A stretch of DNA of 64,000 nt from Collimonas pratensis (GTDB lineage: Bacteria > Pseudomonadota > Gammaproteobacteria > Burkholderiales > Burkholderiaceae_D). A program made the translations under genes and the position numbers. The stretch spans positions 4,526,001 to 4,590,000 of the forward strand of contig NZ_CP013234.1 in the NCBI RefSeq assembly GCF_001584185.1. The letters run 5' to 3'. Shown piece after piece: positions 42,875-52,023 of this stretch (position 1 is the stretch's first letter; every line of letters starts with the position of its first letter). The notes below the pieces were generated by a model. It was not told the origin of the DNA. It saw only the letters and a program-made list of their open reading frames with translations, and made no database searches.

Positions 42875-43489
42875 ATGGCATCCCCCGCTCTCAACACGCT
42901 AAAGAAACCAGTCGTTCATCCCATCTGGCTGCGCATTACCCACTGGCTCAACGCGCTGGCCGTGATCATCATGATCCTGAGCGGCTGGCGCATCTATAAC
43001 GCCTCGCCGATCTTCCCCTTCCGCATTCCCAGCGAATGGACCCTGGGCGGCTGGCTGGGCGGCGCCTTGCAATGGCATTTCGCGGCAATGTGGCTGCTGG
43101 CTTTCAATGGCCTGGTCTACCTGCTGATGAACACCGGCAGCGGCCGCCTGTGGAAGAAATTCCTGCCTTTGCGTCCTCGGGAAGTGATCCAGGACATGCT
43201 CAAGGCGCTGCGCGGCAAGCTGCAGCACGATTCCCTCGATCATTACAACGCCGTGCAAAAACTGGCCTATGTCTCGGTCATCCTGGACTTGATCCTGCTG
43301 GTGGTGTCCGGCCTGGCGATCTGGAAATCGGTGCAGTTCCCTGTCCTGCGCGATCTGATGGGCGGCTTCGACAATGCCCGCATCGTGCATTTTTTCGCCA
43401 TGGCCTTCCTGGTCGTTTTTATTGTGGTGCACGTGATCATGGTGGCGCTGGTTCCGCGCACACTGCTGGCCATGCTGCGCGGCCGCTGA
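42875..43489 (+). CDS. Di-heme cytochrome b561-type membrane subunit
   Basis: A 204-residue integral membrane protein of the cytochrome b/b6 (Ni-Fe hydrogenase/thiosulfate-reductase type) family with four membrane helices. Candidate heme histidines are in LRITHWLNALAVII, LQWHFAAMWLL and ARIVHFFAMAFLVVFIVVHV. It is immediately followed by a molybdopterin oxidoreductase, for which it is the likely quinone/heme electron partner. A GCAGGAGGG Shine-Dalgarno lies 6 nt upstream. Confidence 0.87.
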   Translation: MASPALNTLKKPVVHPIWLRITHWLNALAVIIMILSGWRIYNASPIFPFRIPSEWTLGGWLGGALQWHFAAMWLLAFNGLVYLLMNTGSGRLWKKFLPLRPREVIQDMLKALRGKLQHDSLDHYNAVQKLAYVSVILDLILLVVSGLAIWKSVQFPVLRDLMGGFDNARIVHFFAMAFLVVFIVVHVIMVALVPRTLLAMLRGR

Positions 43490-43496
43490 GGAGAAG

Positions 43497-44279
43497 ATGA
43501 TGATCAAGAAAAACCTCGGACCGGCTTCACAGCTTGACGCCGAAGCCATATTGAAAGATGCGCGGCGCGAACTGGCGCTGCCGTCGCGCCGCCTGTTCGC
43601 CAAGCGCGCGCTGACCCTGGGCGGGCTGTCGCTGCTGACCGGCTGCAATATCACCGACGAAGCCTCCGTCAACCGCATGCTGGAACGCATCTCGCGCATG
43701 AACGACGGCGTGCAAGGATGGCTGTTCGATCCCAAGCGGCTGGCGCCCACCTACACCCAGGCAGAGATGACCAGGCCGTTTCCGTTCAACGCCTTTTACG
43801 GCATCGAGGACGTGCCGGATATCGACGGCAGCGACTATCAGCTGGAAATCCTCGGACTGGTTGCCAACAAGCGTCCCTGGACGCTGGAGCAATTGCACAA
43901 GATGCCGCAGAACGAGCAGATCACCCGCCATATCTGCGTCGAGGGCTGGAGCGCCATCGGCCGCTGGGGCGGTATCCCGTTCTCGTATTTCCTGAAAATG
44001 ATAGGCGCCGATATGAGCGCCAAATACATCGATTTCCAGTGCGGCGACGACTACCACACCAGCATCGACATGGCGACCGCGCTGCATCCGCAGACCCAGC
44101 TCACCCTGACCTATGACGGCGAGATCCTGCCGGCGAAATACGGCTTTCCGATGAAGCTGCGGATGCCGACCAAGCTGGGCTACAAGAATCCGAAGCACAT
44201 TGTTTCGATGGAAGTGACCAACAAGTACCCCGGCGGCTACTGGGAAGACCAGGGGTACAACTGGTTTGGCGGGTCCTGA
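43497..44279 (+). CDS. Molybdopterin-dependent oxidoreductase, sulfite-oxidase fold (Tat lipoprotein)
   Basis: A 260-residue protein of the sulfite oxidase/YedY (MsrP) molybdenum-cofactor family. The Moco-binding cysteine is in TRHICVEGWSAIGRWGG. The twin-arginine motif PSRRLFAKRALTLGG is followed by a lipobox LLTGC near residue 51, suggesting a Tat-exported, membrane-anchored enzyme. It is shorter than E. coli MsrP (about 330) and paired with a cytochrome b, so a periplasmic reductase/oxidase of unknown substrate is likely. Possible starts are 43497 and 43500 (ATGATG). Confidence 0.88.
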   Translation: MMIKKNLGPASQLDAEAILKDARRELALPSRRLFAKRALTLGGLSLLTGCNITDEASVNRMLERISRMNDGVQGWLFDPKRLAPTYTQAEMTRPFPFNAFYGIEDVPDIDGSDYQLEILGLVANKRPWTLEQLHKMPQNEQITRHICVEGWSAIGRWGGIPFSYFLKMIGADMSAKYIDFQCGDDYHTSIDMATALHPQTQLTLTYDGEILPAKYGFPMKLRMPTKLGYKNPKHIVSMEVTNKYPGGYWEDQGYNWFGGS

Positions 44280-44357
44280 CGGCTCCGCAATTTGCTGTAT
44301 TTATTGTTTTTAATGTTTTTTTTTGGCGCTTTTGCCACTTTTACCTGGAGATTCAAA

Positions 44358-44624
44358 ATGAAGAAAAGCCTCACAATCCTGTTGGTTACTGGCCTGATGA
44401 TGACTGCCGGCGGCGCTTTTGCGCAAGACGCCATGTCCAAGGACGCTGCCCCTATGGCCAAGGATGCCATGTCGAAAGACGCGATGAGCAAGGACAGCAT
44501 GGCCAAGGATGAAATGGCCAAGCCGCACAAGAAAATGCACAAGAAAGACGCTATGTCCAAGGATGCCATGTCGAAAGACGAAATGAGCAAGGACGGCATG
44601 GCTAAAGATGAAATGAAGAAATAA
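44358..44624 (+). CDS. Pentapeptide MXKDX repeat protein
   Basis: An 88-residue exported protein. The signal peptide (about residues 1-23, cleavage at AFA) is followed by about a dozen imperfect MxKDx pentapeptides (MSKDA, MAKDE, MSKDS), interrupted once by a KPHKKMHKK stretch. This family is known in Burkholderiales but has no assigned function. Methionine- and acid-rich repeats suggest metal binding or oxidant quenching (inference). CTGGAG lies 8 nt upstream. A strong terminator follows. The DNA repeats at 44440-44620 may vary in number. Confidence 0.85.
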   Translation: MKKSLTILLVTGLMMTAGGAFAQDAMSKDAAPMAKDAMSKDAMSKDSMAKDEMAKPHKKMHKKDAMSKDAMSKDEMSKDGMAKDEMKK

Positions 44625-44643
44625 TTACATCTTTAGCAACAAG

Positions 44644-44680
44644 AGCGGATAGTGCCTTTAAGCACTATCCGCTTTTTTTA
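44644..44680 (+). terminator. Intrinsic terminator after MXKDX gene
   Basis: AGCGGATAGTGC / GCACTATCCGCT, a 12-bp stem with a 6-nt loop and seven T. Confidence 0.92.
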
Positions 44681-44802
44681 TGTGTCAAAACAGCGATTCG
44701 AGGCACGATATGACATCGATGACACATGCGTTTCGTCGTCCTGTCACATATTTGTTGTATGCTATTGCTTCCGAAACAATGTGAAACCAAGGCTAACGCC
44801 AT

Positions 44803-45684
44803 ATGCCAGAGCACCCTAGTAGCGTCAAATCATTTGACGCTAAACCCCACCGGTCACTTTTTGAACGCCTGACCGCACTGATCTCCCCTGAACCTGAAAA
44901 TCGCGCCGAACTGCTCGATGTGCTGCAAGACGCACACGAACGCAACCTGATCGACGCCGATGCGCTGTCGATGATCGAAGGCGTGTTCCAGGTATCCGAC
45001 CTCTCCGCCCGCGACATCATGATCCCGCGTTCGCAAATGGACATGATCGACGTCACCAAGCCCATCGAAGACTGGATGCCCGAAGTCCTGTCGACCGCCC
45101 ACTCGCGCTTTCCTGCCGTCGACGGCGAACGCGACAAGGTGATTGGCATCCTGCTGGCGAAAGACCTGCTGCGCTACTACGCCGAAGATTCCTTCGACGT
45201 GCGCGACATGCTGCGCCCGGCGGTATTCATCCCCGAATCGAAACGCCTCAACGTCCTGCTGCGCGACTTCCGCGCCAACCGCAACCACATGGCGATCGTG
45301 GTCGACGAATACGGCGGCGTCGCCGGCCTCATCACCATCGAGGACGTGCTGGAACAGATCGTCGGCGATATCGAGGATGAATACGACTTCGACGAAGAAG
45401 AAGACAACATCCTGGCCATCCGCGACGGCGACCACGGCGGCCGCTGGCGCGTCAAGGCGCTGACCGAGATCGAGCAGTTCAACGAGACGCTGGAAACCGC
45501 GCTGGTCGACGAAGATGTCGACACCATCGGCGGCCTGGTCGCCAACCACCTCGGCCGCGTGCCGCGCAAGGGCGATGAATTCATCATCGACAATGTGCGT
45601 TTTGAAGTATTGCGCGCCGATGCCCGCCAGGTGCATGTCCTGCTGGTCGAAAAGCTGTCAGAATCTGGCCAGGAAGAATCCTGA
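44803..45684 (+). CDS. corC: CBS-domain protein CorC/YbeX
   Basis: A 293-residue cytosolic protein with two CBS domains (about 65-185; SARDIMIPRSQMDMIDV and DVRDMLRPAVFIPESK) and a C-terminal CorC_HlyC transporter-associated domain (about 205-285). The stretch DEYDFDEEEDN between them is very acidic. YbeX/CorC is linked to magnesium/cobalt homeostasis and, in the ybeZYX-lnt cluster, to ribosome-related stress. In this genome it is separated from ybeY by a 2.2-kb insert. Confidence 0.92.
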   Translation: MPEHPSSVKSFDAKPHRSLFERLTALISPEPENRAELLDVLQDAHERNLIDADALSMIEGVFQVSDLSARDIMIPRSQMDMIDVTKPIEDWMPEVLSTAHSRFPAVDGERDKVIGILLAKDLLRYYAEDSFDVRDMLRPAVFIPESKRLNVLLRDFRANRNHMAIVVDEYGGVAGLITIEDVLEQIVGDIEDEYDFDEEEDNILAIRDGDHGGRWRVKALTEIEQFNETLETALVDEDVDTIGGLVANHLGRVPRKGDEFIIDNVRFEVLRADARQVHVLLVEKLSESGQEES

Positions 45685-45755
45685 AGATAAGAGCGTAGGT
45701 CGGTCCGGCGCTGCGCTTGTCCGACTTACCTCTAACAGCAACATCTCCGCTGCCC

Positions 45756-47309
45756 ATGCGCTTTCGCCTTAGCTCCATCCCATTCCCCTTGCTGCTGGCG
45801 CTGGCTGCCGTCACCGGCGCCATCAACGTCTTTTCCTTTGCTCCCTATGGCCTCTGGCCGTTGCAACTCGCGACCCTGGCGCTGCTAATCTTTTGCCTGC
45901 TGCGGCTCGACGGCGCAGGCGGCGTCAAACGCGGCGCCCTGCTCGGCTGGGCCTATGGCTTCGGCTGGGTCGCACATGGGGTTTACTGGATCTACATTTC
46001 GCTGCACGATTTCGGCGGCCTGCCGGGCTGGCTGGCGGTGCTGGCGGTCGCGCTGCTGGCCGCCATCATGGGGTTGTACACAGCGTTCTGCGCCGGCCTC
46101 AGCCTGTGGCTGCAACGGCGCTGGAACGCCTCGCCGCTGCTGTTTGCGCTGGCGATCTTCCCTGCTCTGTGGGGCCTGACGGAATGGCTGCGCGGCTGGC
46201 TGTTCACCGGGTTCCCCTGGCTGATTTCGGGCTATGCCCATACCGCCGGTCCGCTAAGCGGTTTTGCACCGCTGGTCGGGGTCTACGGCGTGGGCTGCAT
46301 CTCTGCGGTAATTGCCGGCTGCCTGGCTTTGCTGCCGCAACGCAAACTGCCGGCGGGCGCCGCCTTGCTGGCGCTGCTGGCTGGCCTCGCTTTGCACCAG
46401 ATCAATTGGACCGCGCCGCATGGCAAGCCGATTTCCGTGCGCCTGTTGCAGGGCAACGTGCCGCAGGAAGAAAAATTCAATACGGCCCAGATCATCAATT
46501 CCTTGCGCCTCTATGCCGACATGATCCGTGCCGCGCCGGCCGACCTGATCGCCACGCCGGAGACCGCGGTACCGATCCTGCAAACTGAGCTGCCGCCGGA
46601 CTTCCTGCCGGCCTTGGCGGATTTCTCGCGCCAGAGCGGCAGCCATATCGCGCTAGGCATTCCTTACATCGACGGCCCCTATCGTTATTCCAACAGCGTC
46701 ATCGGCATCGCCCCGCAAGACCAGGCCGTGCCCGCATTCCGCTATGACAAGCAGCATCTGGTGCCGTTTGGCGAGTTCGTGCCGCTCGGCTTCCGCTGGT
46801 TCGTCGACATGATGAACATCCCGCTCGGCGACTTCCAGCGCGGCGCCGCCGTGCAGGCGCCGTTTGCGGTGAAAGACCAGTGGGTATTGCCGAACATCTG
46901 CTACGAAGATTTGTTCGGCGATGAAATCGCCGCCCAGCTGGCCGCGGCCAATGCCGACGGCAAGCCGGTTGCGACACTGCTGCTGAACATGTCGAATATC
47001 GCCTGGTTCGGCAACACCATCGCCTTGCCGCAGCATCTGCAGATCTCGCAGATGCGCAGCCTGGAAAGCGGCCGGCCGATGCTGCGCGCCACCAATACCG
47101 GCGCCACCGCGCTGATCGATCCACACGGCGTGGTCAGCGCCCGGCTGGCGCCATACACACGTGCCACGCTGGCGGTCTCCGTGCAAGGGTATACCGGCAT
47201 GACGCCTTATATCCTGTTTGGTAACCGCAGCTTGCTAGTGGCAGTGCTGCTGATGCTGGCAGGCAGCTGGTGGTGGAGCCGCCGGCAAGGCGACCAGAAA
47301 CGGGACTAA
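45756..47309 (+). CDS. lnt: Apolipoprotein N-acyltransferase
   Basis: A 517-residue inner-membrane enzyme that adds the third acyl chain to lipoproteins. About six N-terminal membrane helices precede a carbon-nitrogen hydrolase domain (about 215-480) with the catalytic triad: Glu in ATPETAVP, Lys in YDKQHLVPFGEFVPLG and Cys in NICYEDLFGDE. A final membrane helix (LLVAVLLMLAGSWWW) ends the protein. The start is uncertain: ATG 45756 (MRFRLSSIPF) was preferred over a TTG at 45717. Neither has a clear ribosome-binding site. It follows corC by about 70 bp. Confidence 0.94.
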   Translation: MRFRLSSIPFPLLLALAAVTGAINVFSFAPYGLWPLQLATLALLIFCLLRLDGAGGVKRGALLGWAYGFGWVAHGVYWIYISLHDFGGLPGWLAVLAVALLAAIMGLYTAFCAGLSLWLQRRWNASPLLFALAIFPALWGLTEWLRGWLFTGFPWLISGYAHTAGPLSGFAPLVGVYGVGCISAVIAGCLALLPQRKLPAGAALLALLAGLALHQINWTAPHGKPISVRLLQGNVPQEEKFNTAQIINSLRLYADMIRAAPADLIATPETAVPILQTELPPDFLPALADFSRQSGSHIALGIPYIDGPYRYSNSVIGIAPQDQAVPAFRYDKQHLVPFGEFVPLGFRWFVDMMNIPLGDFQRGAAVQAPFAVKDQWVLPNICYEDLFGDEIAAQLAAANADGKPVATLLLNMSNIAWFGNTIALPQHLQISQMRSLESGRPMLRATNTGATALIDPHGVVSARLAPYTRATLAVSVQGYTGMTPYILFGNRSLLVAVLLMLAGSWWWSRRQGDQKRD

Positions 47310-47318
47310 GCCCACAAA

Positions 47319-47352
47319 ACCCGCTAAAATCGCTGCTTTTAGCGGGTCTTTT
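47319..47352 (+). terminator. Intrinsic terminator after lnt
   Basis: ACCCGCTAAAA / TTTTAGCGGGT with a 7-nt loop, then CTTTTATT. Confidence 0.8.
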
Positions 47353-47449
47353 ATTACGCTCTGCGTCGCCCCCGGTATTTCACTCTGGATTTAGCTCAAT
47401 ATTCAGCTAACTAACCGGCATTTTGCCGCATGGAAAAGCAACAAAAACG

Positions 47450-48430
47450 ATGCTTACATTTCAACAAATCATTCTCAAATTACAAGATTACTGGGATGCG
47501 CAAGGCTGTGCCCTGCTGCAACCCTACGACATGGAAGTCGGCGCCGGCACCTCGCATACCGCGACCTTCCTGCGCGCCATCGGCCCGGAGCCTTGGCGCG
47601 CCGCCTATGTCCAGCCTTCGCGCCGCCCTAAAGACGGGCGCTATGGCGAAAACCCGAACCGCTTGCAACATTACTATCAATACCAGGTGGTGCTGAAGCC
47701 GGCGCCGGAAAACATCCTTGACCTGTACCTCGGTTCTCTGGCCGCGCTCGGTCTCGATCTGCAGCGCAACGACGTGCGCTTCGTCGAAGACGACTGGGAA
47801 AATCCAACCCTGGGCGCCTGGGGCCTGGGCTGGGAAGTCTGGCTGAACGGCATGGAAGTGACCCAGTTCACCTACTTCCAGCAAGTCGGCGGCCTCGATT
47901 GCAAGCCAGTGCTGGGTGAAATCACTTACGGGATCGAACGGCTCGCCATGTACCTGCAAGGCGTGGAAAACGTCTATGACCTGGTGTGGACCGAATGGGT
48001 TGAAAACGGCGTCAAGAAGACCTTGAGCTACGGCGACGTATTCCACCAGAACGAAGTCGAGCAGTCGACCTACAACTTTGAATACGCCGATACCGAATTC
48101 CTGTTCCCCTTGTTCAGCAACTACGAAACCCAGGCCAAACGCCTGCTGGAAGTCCCGCTGGCGCTGCCAGCCTATGAAATGGTGCTGAAGGCCGCGCACA
48201 CCTTCAACCTGCTGGATGCGCGCGGCGCCATCTCGGTTACTGAACGCGCCGCCTACATGGGGCGGATCCGCAACCTGTCGCGCGCGGTGGCGCAGGCGTA
48301 CTACGATTCACGGGCGAAACTGGGCTTCCCGATGTGGGAAATCACCAAGGAAAACGCCGAACTGTTATTGCAAGAATTTGGAGATGAATACATGGCGGCT
48401 GTGGCTCAGCGCGCAGGGGATAAAGCATGA
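47450..48430 (+). CDS. glyQ: Glycyl-tRNA synthetase alpha subunit
   Basis: A 326-residue catalytic subunit of the tetrameric (alpha2beta2) GlyRS. Class II motifs are seen in [20 protein letters not shown] (motif 1 region), [20 protein letters not shown] (motif 2) and [16 protein letters not shown] (motif 3). The ATG 47450 gives [15 protein letters not shown], the family start. An earlier in-frame start (47423) was not used. It overlaps glyS by 4 bp. Confidence 0.96.
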   Translation: MLTFQQIILKLQDYWDAQGCALLQPYDMEVGAGTSHTATFLRAIGPEPWRAAYVQPSRRPKDGRYGENPNRLQHYYQYQVVLKPAPENILDLYLGSLAALGLDLQRNDVRFVEDDWENPTLGAWGLGWEVWLNGMEVTQFTYFQQVGGLDCKPVLGEITYGIERLAMYLQGVENVYDLVWTEWVENGVKKTLSYGDVFHQNEVEQSTYNFEYADTEFLFPLFSNYETQAKRLLEVPLALPAYEMVLKAAHTFNLLDARGAISVTERAAYMGRIRNLSRAVAQAYYDSRAKLGFPMWEITKENAELLLQEFGDEYMAAVAQRAGDKA

Positions 48431-50559
48431 AGGACACGCTCGTGAGTCAGACCCTGCTGATCGAAATTTTTACCGAAGAACTGCCGCCGAAAGCGCTGGC
48501 GAAACTGGGCGACGCCTTCGCCATGGGTATCTTCAATGGCTTGAAAGCGCGCGACTTCCTGGAAGAAGGCGCACTCGCCACCGCGTTCGCCACGCCGCGC
48601 CGGCTGGCAGTCTCCATCAGCCACGTGCGCGCCACCTCGCTCGATAAGACTCTGCGCGAAAAAGTGCTGCCGGTATCGGTGGCGCTGGACGCAGAAGGCC
48701 GGCCGTCGGCGCCGCTGGTCAAGAAACTGGCTGCCCTCGCCGCCCAGTGCGGCAAGGTGATGATCACGCCAGCCGAGCTGGAACGCGCGCCCGACGGCAA
48801 GGCCGAAAGCTTTTTCTACAGCTACACCGCTAAAGGCGTGGCGCTGCAAGCCGGTTTGCAGACGGTGCTGGAAGACAGCGTCGCCAAGCTGCCGATCCCG
48901 AAAGTCATGAGCTACCAGCGCCAGCACGGCCACGCTGCCGGCCACACCGTACGCTTCGTGCGTCCGGCGCACAGCCTGGTGGCGTTGCACGGCGAGCAGG
49001 TGCTGCCGCTGACCCTGCTGGGCCTGGACGCCGGCCGCCTGACCGAAGGCCATCGTTTCCTGTCGCAGGGCCGCATCACGCTGGCCAACGCCGACAGCTA
49101 TGCCGACGCGCTGGCGGAGCAAGGCAAAGTCATCGCCAGCTTCAGCCAACGCAAGGAAAAGATCCGCGGCGCCCTGCTGGCGGCTGCCGCCGATGACCAG
49201 GTGCTGATGCCGGAAGCGCTGCTGGATGAAGTGGCGGCGCTGGTCGAATGGCCGGTGGTGTATGCCTGCAAGTTCGAGGATGAATTCCTCAGCGTGCCGC
49301 AGGAATGCCTGATCCTGACCATGCAAACCAACCAGAAGTACTTTGCCCTGACCGACAGCGCCGGCAAGCTGCGTTCACGCTTTTTGATCGTTTCGAATTT
49401 GCAAACCAGCGAACCGCACTACATCATCGAAGGCAATGAACGCGTGGTGCGGCCGCGCCTGTCCGATGCAAAATTCTTCTTCGAGCAAGACCAGAAAAAG
49501 AAACTGGCCGAGCGCGTGCCGCTGCTGGCCAACGTGGTTTACCACAACAAGCTCGGCAACCAGCTGCAGCGCACTGAACGCGTCAAGACGCTGGCAACGG
49601 CGATCGCCGGCCTGCTCGGCGGCGATGCCGCGCTGGCCGCATTGGCTGAACGCGGCGCCCTGCTGGCCAAGGCCGACCTCCTGACCGACATGGTGGGCGA
49701 GTTCCCGGAACTGCAAGGGATCATGGGCAACTACTATGCACGCCATGACGGCGAAGCGGAAGCCGTGGCGCTGGCGATTTCGGAACACTACCAGCCGCGC
49801 TTTGCCGGCGACGCCCTGCCGACCATTGACACCAGCACCGCGGTGGCATTGGCCGACAAGCTGGAAACCCTGGTTGGCATCTGGGGCATCGGCCTGCAGC
49901 CGACCGGCGACAAGGATCCATTCGCGCTGCGCCGCCATGCCTTGGGCATCCTGCGTATGCTGCTGGAAAAACGCCTGCCGGTCTCGCTGAAGCAATTGCT
50001 GGGCAGCGCCGCACTGCAGTTTGCCGGCAACCCCAACTTCAAGGACCCGAGCAGCGATGTGCTGCCGTTCCTGTACGACCGCCTGCGCGGCCTGCTGCGC
50101 GAGCGCGCCTATTCGCCGAACGAAATCGAAGCAGTCGTGGCGCAACAGCCGGAACGGCTCGACAACATCATCGAACGGCTGGATGCGGTGCAAGCCTTTG
50201 CCGCGTTGCCGGAAGCGGAAGCACTGGCGGCTGCCAACAAGCGCATCACCAACATCCTGAAAAAGACCGAAGGTGTCGGCAGCACGGTGCAGCCGGATTT
50301 GCTGCAGGACAGCGCAGAACAATCGCTGTTCGCCGCCATGAATGGGCTCAAGCCGGAAGTCGACGCCGCTTTTGCCAAAGGCGATTTCAGCACCGCGCTG
50401 AAAGCCCTGGCGCGTCTGCGCGAAAACGTCGACGGCTTCTTCAACGACGTGATGGTGATGGCCGACGACCTGCAATTGCGCAACAACCGCCTGGCCTTGC
50501 TGGCGAACCTGCATGTGATGTTGAACCAGGTCGCCGACATTTCCAAGCTGGCGGCTTAA
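48427..50559 (+). CDS. glyS: Glycyl-tRNA synthetase beta subunit
   Basis: A 710-residue tRNA-binding subunit of GlyRS. It starts at ATG 48427, overlapping the glyQ stop. Typical landmarks are [19 protein letters not shown] at the N-terminus, [17 protein letters not shown], the HD-like segment [20 protein letters not shown] with [15 protein letters not shown], and the C-terminal DALR-type anticodon-binding domain ([14 protein letters not shown]). The length is near E. coli GlyS (689). Confidence 0.96.
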   Translation: MKDTLVSQTLLIEIFTEELPPKALAKLGDAFAMGIFNGLKARDFLEEGALATAFATPRRLAVSISHVRATSLDKTLREKVLPVSVALDAEGRPSAPLVKKLAALAAQCGKVMITPAELERAPDGKAESFFYSYTAKGVALQAGLQTVLEDSVAKLPIPKVMSYQRQHGHAAGHTVRFVRPAHSLVALHGEQVLPLTLLGLDAGRLTEGHRFLSQGRITLANADSYADALAEQGKVIASFSQRKEKIRGALLAAAADDQVLMPEALLDEVAALVEWPVVYACKFEDEFLSVPQECLILTMQTNQKYFALTDSAGKLRSRFLIVSNLQTSEPHYIIEGNERVVRPRLSDAKFFFEQDQKKKLAERVPLLANVVYHNKLGNQLQRTERVKTLATAIAGLLGGDAALAALAERGALLAKADLLTDMVGEFPELQGIMGNYYARHDGEAEAVALAISEHYQPRFAGDALPTIDTSTAVALADKLETLVGIWGIGLQPTGDKDPFALRRHALGILRMLLEKRLPVSLKQLLGSAALQFAGNPNFKDPSSDVLPFLYDRLRGLLRERAYSPNEIEAVVAQQPERLDNIIERLDAVQAFAALPEAEALAAANKRITNILKKTEGVGSTVQPDLLQDSAEQSLFAAMNGLKPEVDAAFAKGDFSTALKALARLRENVDGFFNDVMVMADDLQLRNNRLALLANLHVMLNQVADISKLAA

Positions 50560-50576
50560 CCGGATAACGAGCTGAC

Positions 50577-51134
50577 ATGAAACTGATCATCCTCGACCGC
50601 GACGGCGTCATCAACCACGACTCGGACGCTTTCATCAAGTCGCCCGCCGAGTGGGTGCCGATCAAGGGTTCGCTGGAAGCCATCGCACGCCTCAACCAGG
50701 CCGGCTACCGGGTGGTGGTGGCCACCAACCAGTCGGGCATCGCGCGCGGCCTGTTCGACATGCAAACGCTGATGGCGATCCATCAGAAGATGCATGAGGC
50801 AGCGCAGTTGGTCGGGGCCGAAATCGACGCTATCTTTTTCTGCCCGCATGCGGCCGACGACAACTGCGATTGCCGCAAGCCGAAAGCCGGCATGTTCCAC
50901 GACATCGGCAAGCGTTTCGACGTCAGCCTGCGCGGCGGCGTGGCCACGGTCGGCGATTCGCTGCGCGACTTGCAGGCCGGTTTCGTCGCCGGTTGCGCAC
51001 CGTACCTGGTGCTCACCGGCAAAGGCGAAAAGACCCGCGAAAAAGGTGGCCTGCCCCCCGGCACCCTGATTTATCCGAACTTGGCGGCGGTCGTCGATTT
51101 CCTCTTGAAGAAGCCGATGGATCTGGCAGTATGA
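50577..51134 (+). CDS. gmhB: D-glycero-beta-D-manno-heptose 1,7-bisphosphate 7-phosphatase
   Basis: A 185-residue HAD-family phosphatase in the ADP-heptose branch of LPS core synthesis. HAD motifs: LDRDGVINHDS (nucleophile Asp), VATNQSGIARG (motif II) and GDSLRDLQAG (motif IV). A zinc-loop CPHAADDNCDCRKPKAGM matches GmhB. It follows glyS by 17 bp and precedes plsC, a conserved order in Burkholderiales. Confidence 0.94.
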   Translation: MKLIILDRDGVINHDSDAFIKSPAEWVPIKGSLEAIARLNQAGYRVVVATNQSGIARGLFDMQTLMAIHQKMHEAAQLVGAEIDAIFFCPHAADDNCDCRKPKAGMFHDIGKRFDVSLRGGVATVGDSLRDLQAGFVAGCAPYLVLTGKGEKTREKGGLPPGTLIYPNLAAVVDFLLKKPMDLAV

Positions 51135-51155
51135 TTTTAGCGGCCTCGTCATTGT

Positions 51156-51246
51156 CGACCCCGGCTACGCGCCCCGGTCATTCCCGCGCACGCGGGAATC
51201 CATTTTCAACGGCAACTTGGATCCCCGCGTGCGTGGGGACGACATG
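51156..51246. repeat. dRS3-like dispersed palindromic repeat, copy 2
   Basis: It contains ATTCCC-GCGCACGC-GGGAAT and a second hairpin CCCCGCGTGCGTGGGG, in the same layout and orientation as copy 1 at 939-1036. It lies between gmhB and plsC. Confidence 0.8.
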
Positions 51247-51279
51247 GTTTAAAAAAATTTAGGATTATCTGGAGTCTGC

Positions 51280-52023
51280 ATGTTGCGTTTTTCCCTGTTT
51301 CTGCGTTCGCTGCTGTTTGCCGTCTTGATGGCAATCCTGACCGTTGTCTGGTCGCTGGCCTGCGTCCTGTTTGCCCCCTTCCCTTACGCGCGCCGCTACT
51401 ACCTGACGGCGCGCTGGAACGTCATCGTGGTGTGGATGGCCAAGGTCATCTGCGGCATCCGCTATGAGGTCAAGGGTTTCGAGAATTTCCCGGATGCGCC
51501 GGCGGTCGTGCTGAGCAAGCATCAGTCGGCCTGGGAAACCATTTTCTTGCTGCAGATGACGCCGCGGCCGCTGGTGTTCGTGTTCAAGAAATCGCTCACC
51601 TACATTCCTTTCTTCGGTTGGGGCATCGCCCTGCTGCGCATGATTCCTATAGACCGCAGCAAAGGCCGCGACGCTTTCGCCCAGGTGGTAGTGCAAGGCC
51701 GCAAGCGGCTGGCCGACGGCCAATGGATCATCATGTTCCCCGAAGGCACGCGGATTCCGGTCGGCCAGACCGGCAAGTACAAGAACGGCGGCACCCGCCT
51801 GGCAGTGGAAACCAATACGGTCGTCGTGCCGATTGCCCACAATGCAGGCGAATGCTGGCCGAAGAATTCCTTCATCAAGAAACCCGGCCTGATCACCGTC
51901 TCCATCGGCAAGCCGATTGCTCCAGAAGGCATGGATAGCAGCGAGCTGATGGCAAAAGTCGAAAATTGGATAGAATCTGAAATGCGGGTGATTTCACCCC
52001 ATGTCTATTCCAGGCAAAAATAA
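51280..52023 (+). CDS. plsC: 1-acyl-sn-glycerol-3-phosphate acyltransferase
   Basis: A 247-residue membrane-bound lysophosphatidic acid acyltransferase. The N-terminal membrane helix (LLFAVLMAILTVVWSLACVL) is followed by motif I LSKHQSAWETIFL (HX4E form), motif II region FGWGIALLRMIPIDRSKG and motif III MFPEGTRIPVGQ. It makes phosphatidic acid downstream of PlsY. Its final 23 bp overlap the next gene in another frame. Confidence 0.93.
   Translation: MLRFSLFLRSLLFAVLMAILTVVWSLACVLFAPFPYARRYYLTARWNVIVVWMAKVICGIRYEVKGFENFPDAPAVVLSKHQSAWETIFLLQMTPRPLVFVFKKSLTYIPFFGWGIALLRMIPIDRSKGRDAFAQVVVQGRKRLADGQWIIMFPEGTRIPVGQTGKYKNGGTRLAVETNTVVVPIAHNAGECWPKNSFIKKPGLITVSIGKPIAPEGMDSSELMAKVENWIESEMRVISPHVYSRQK

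Noticed and set aside
49375..50514. A 379-codon minus-strand frame opposite glyS
   Set aside because: A shadow frame; glyS motifs are complete on the plus strand.
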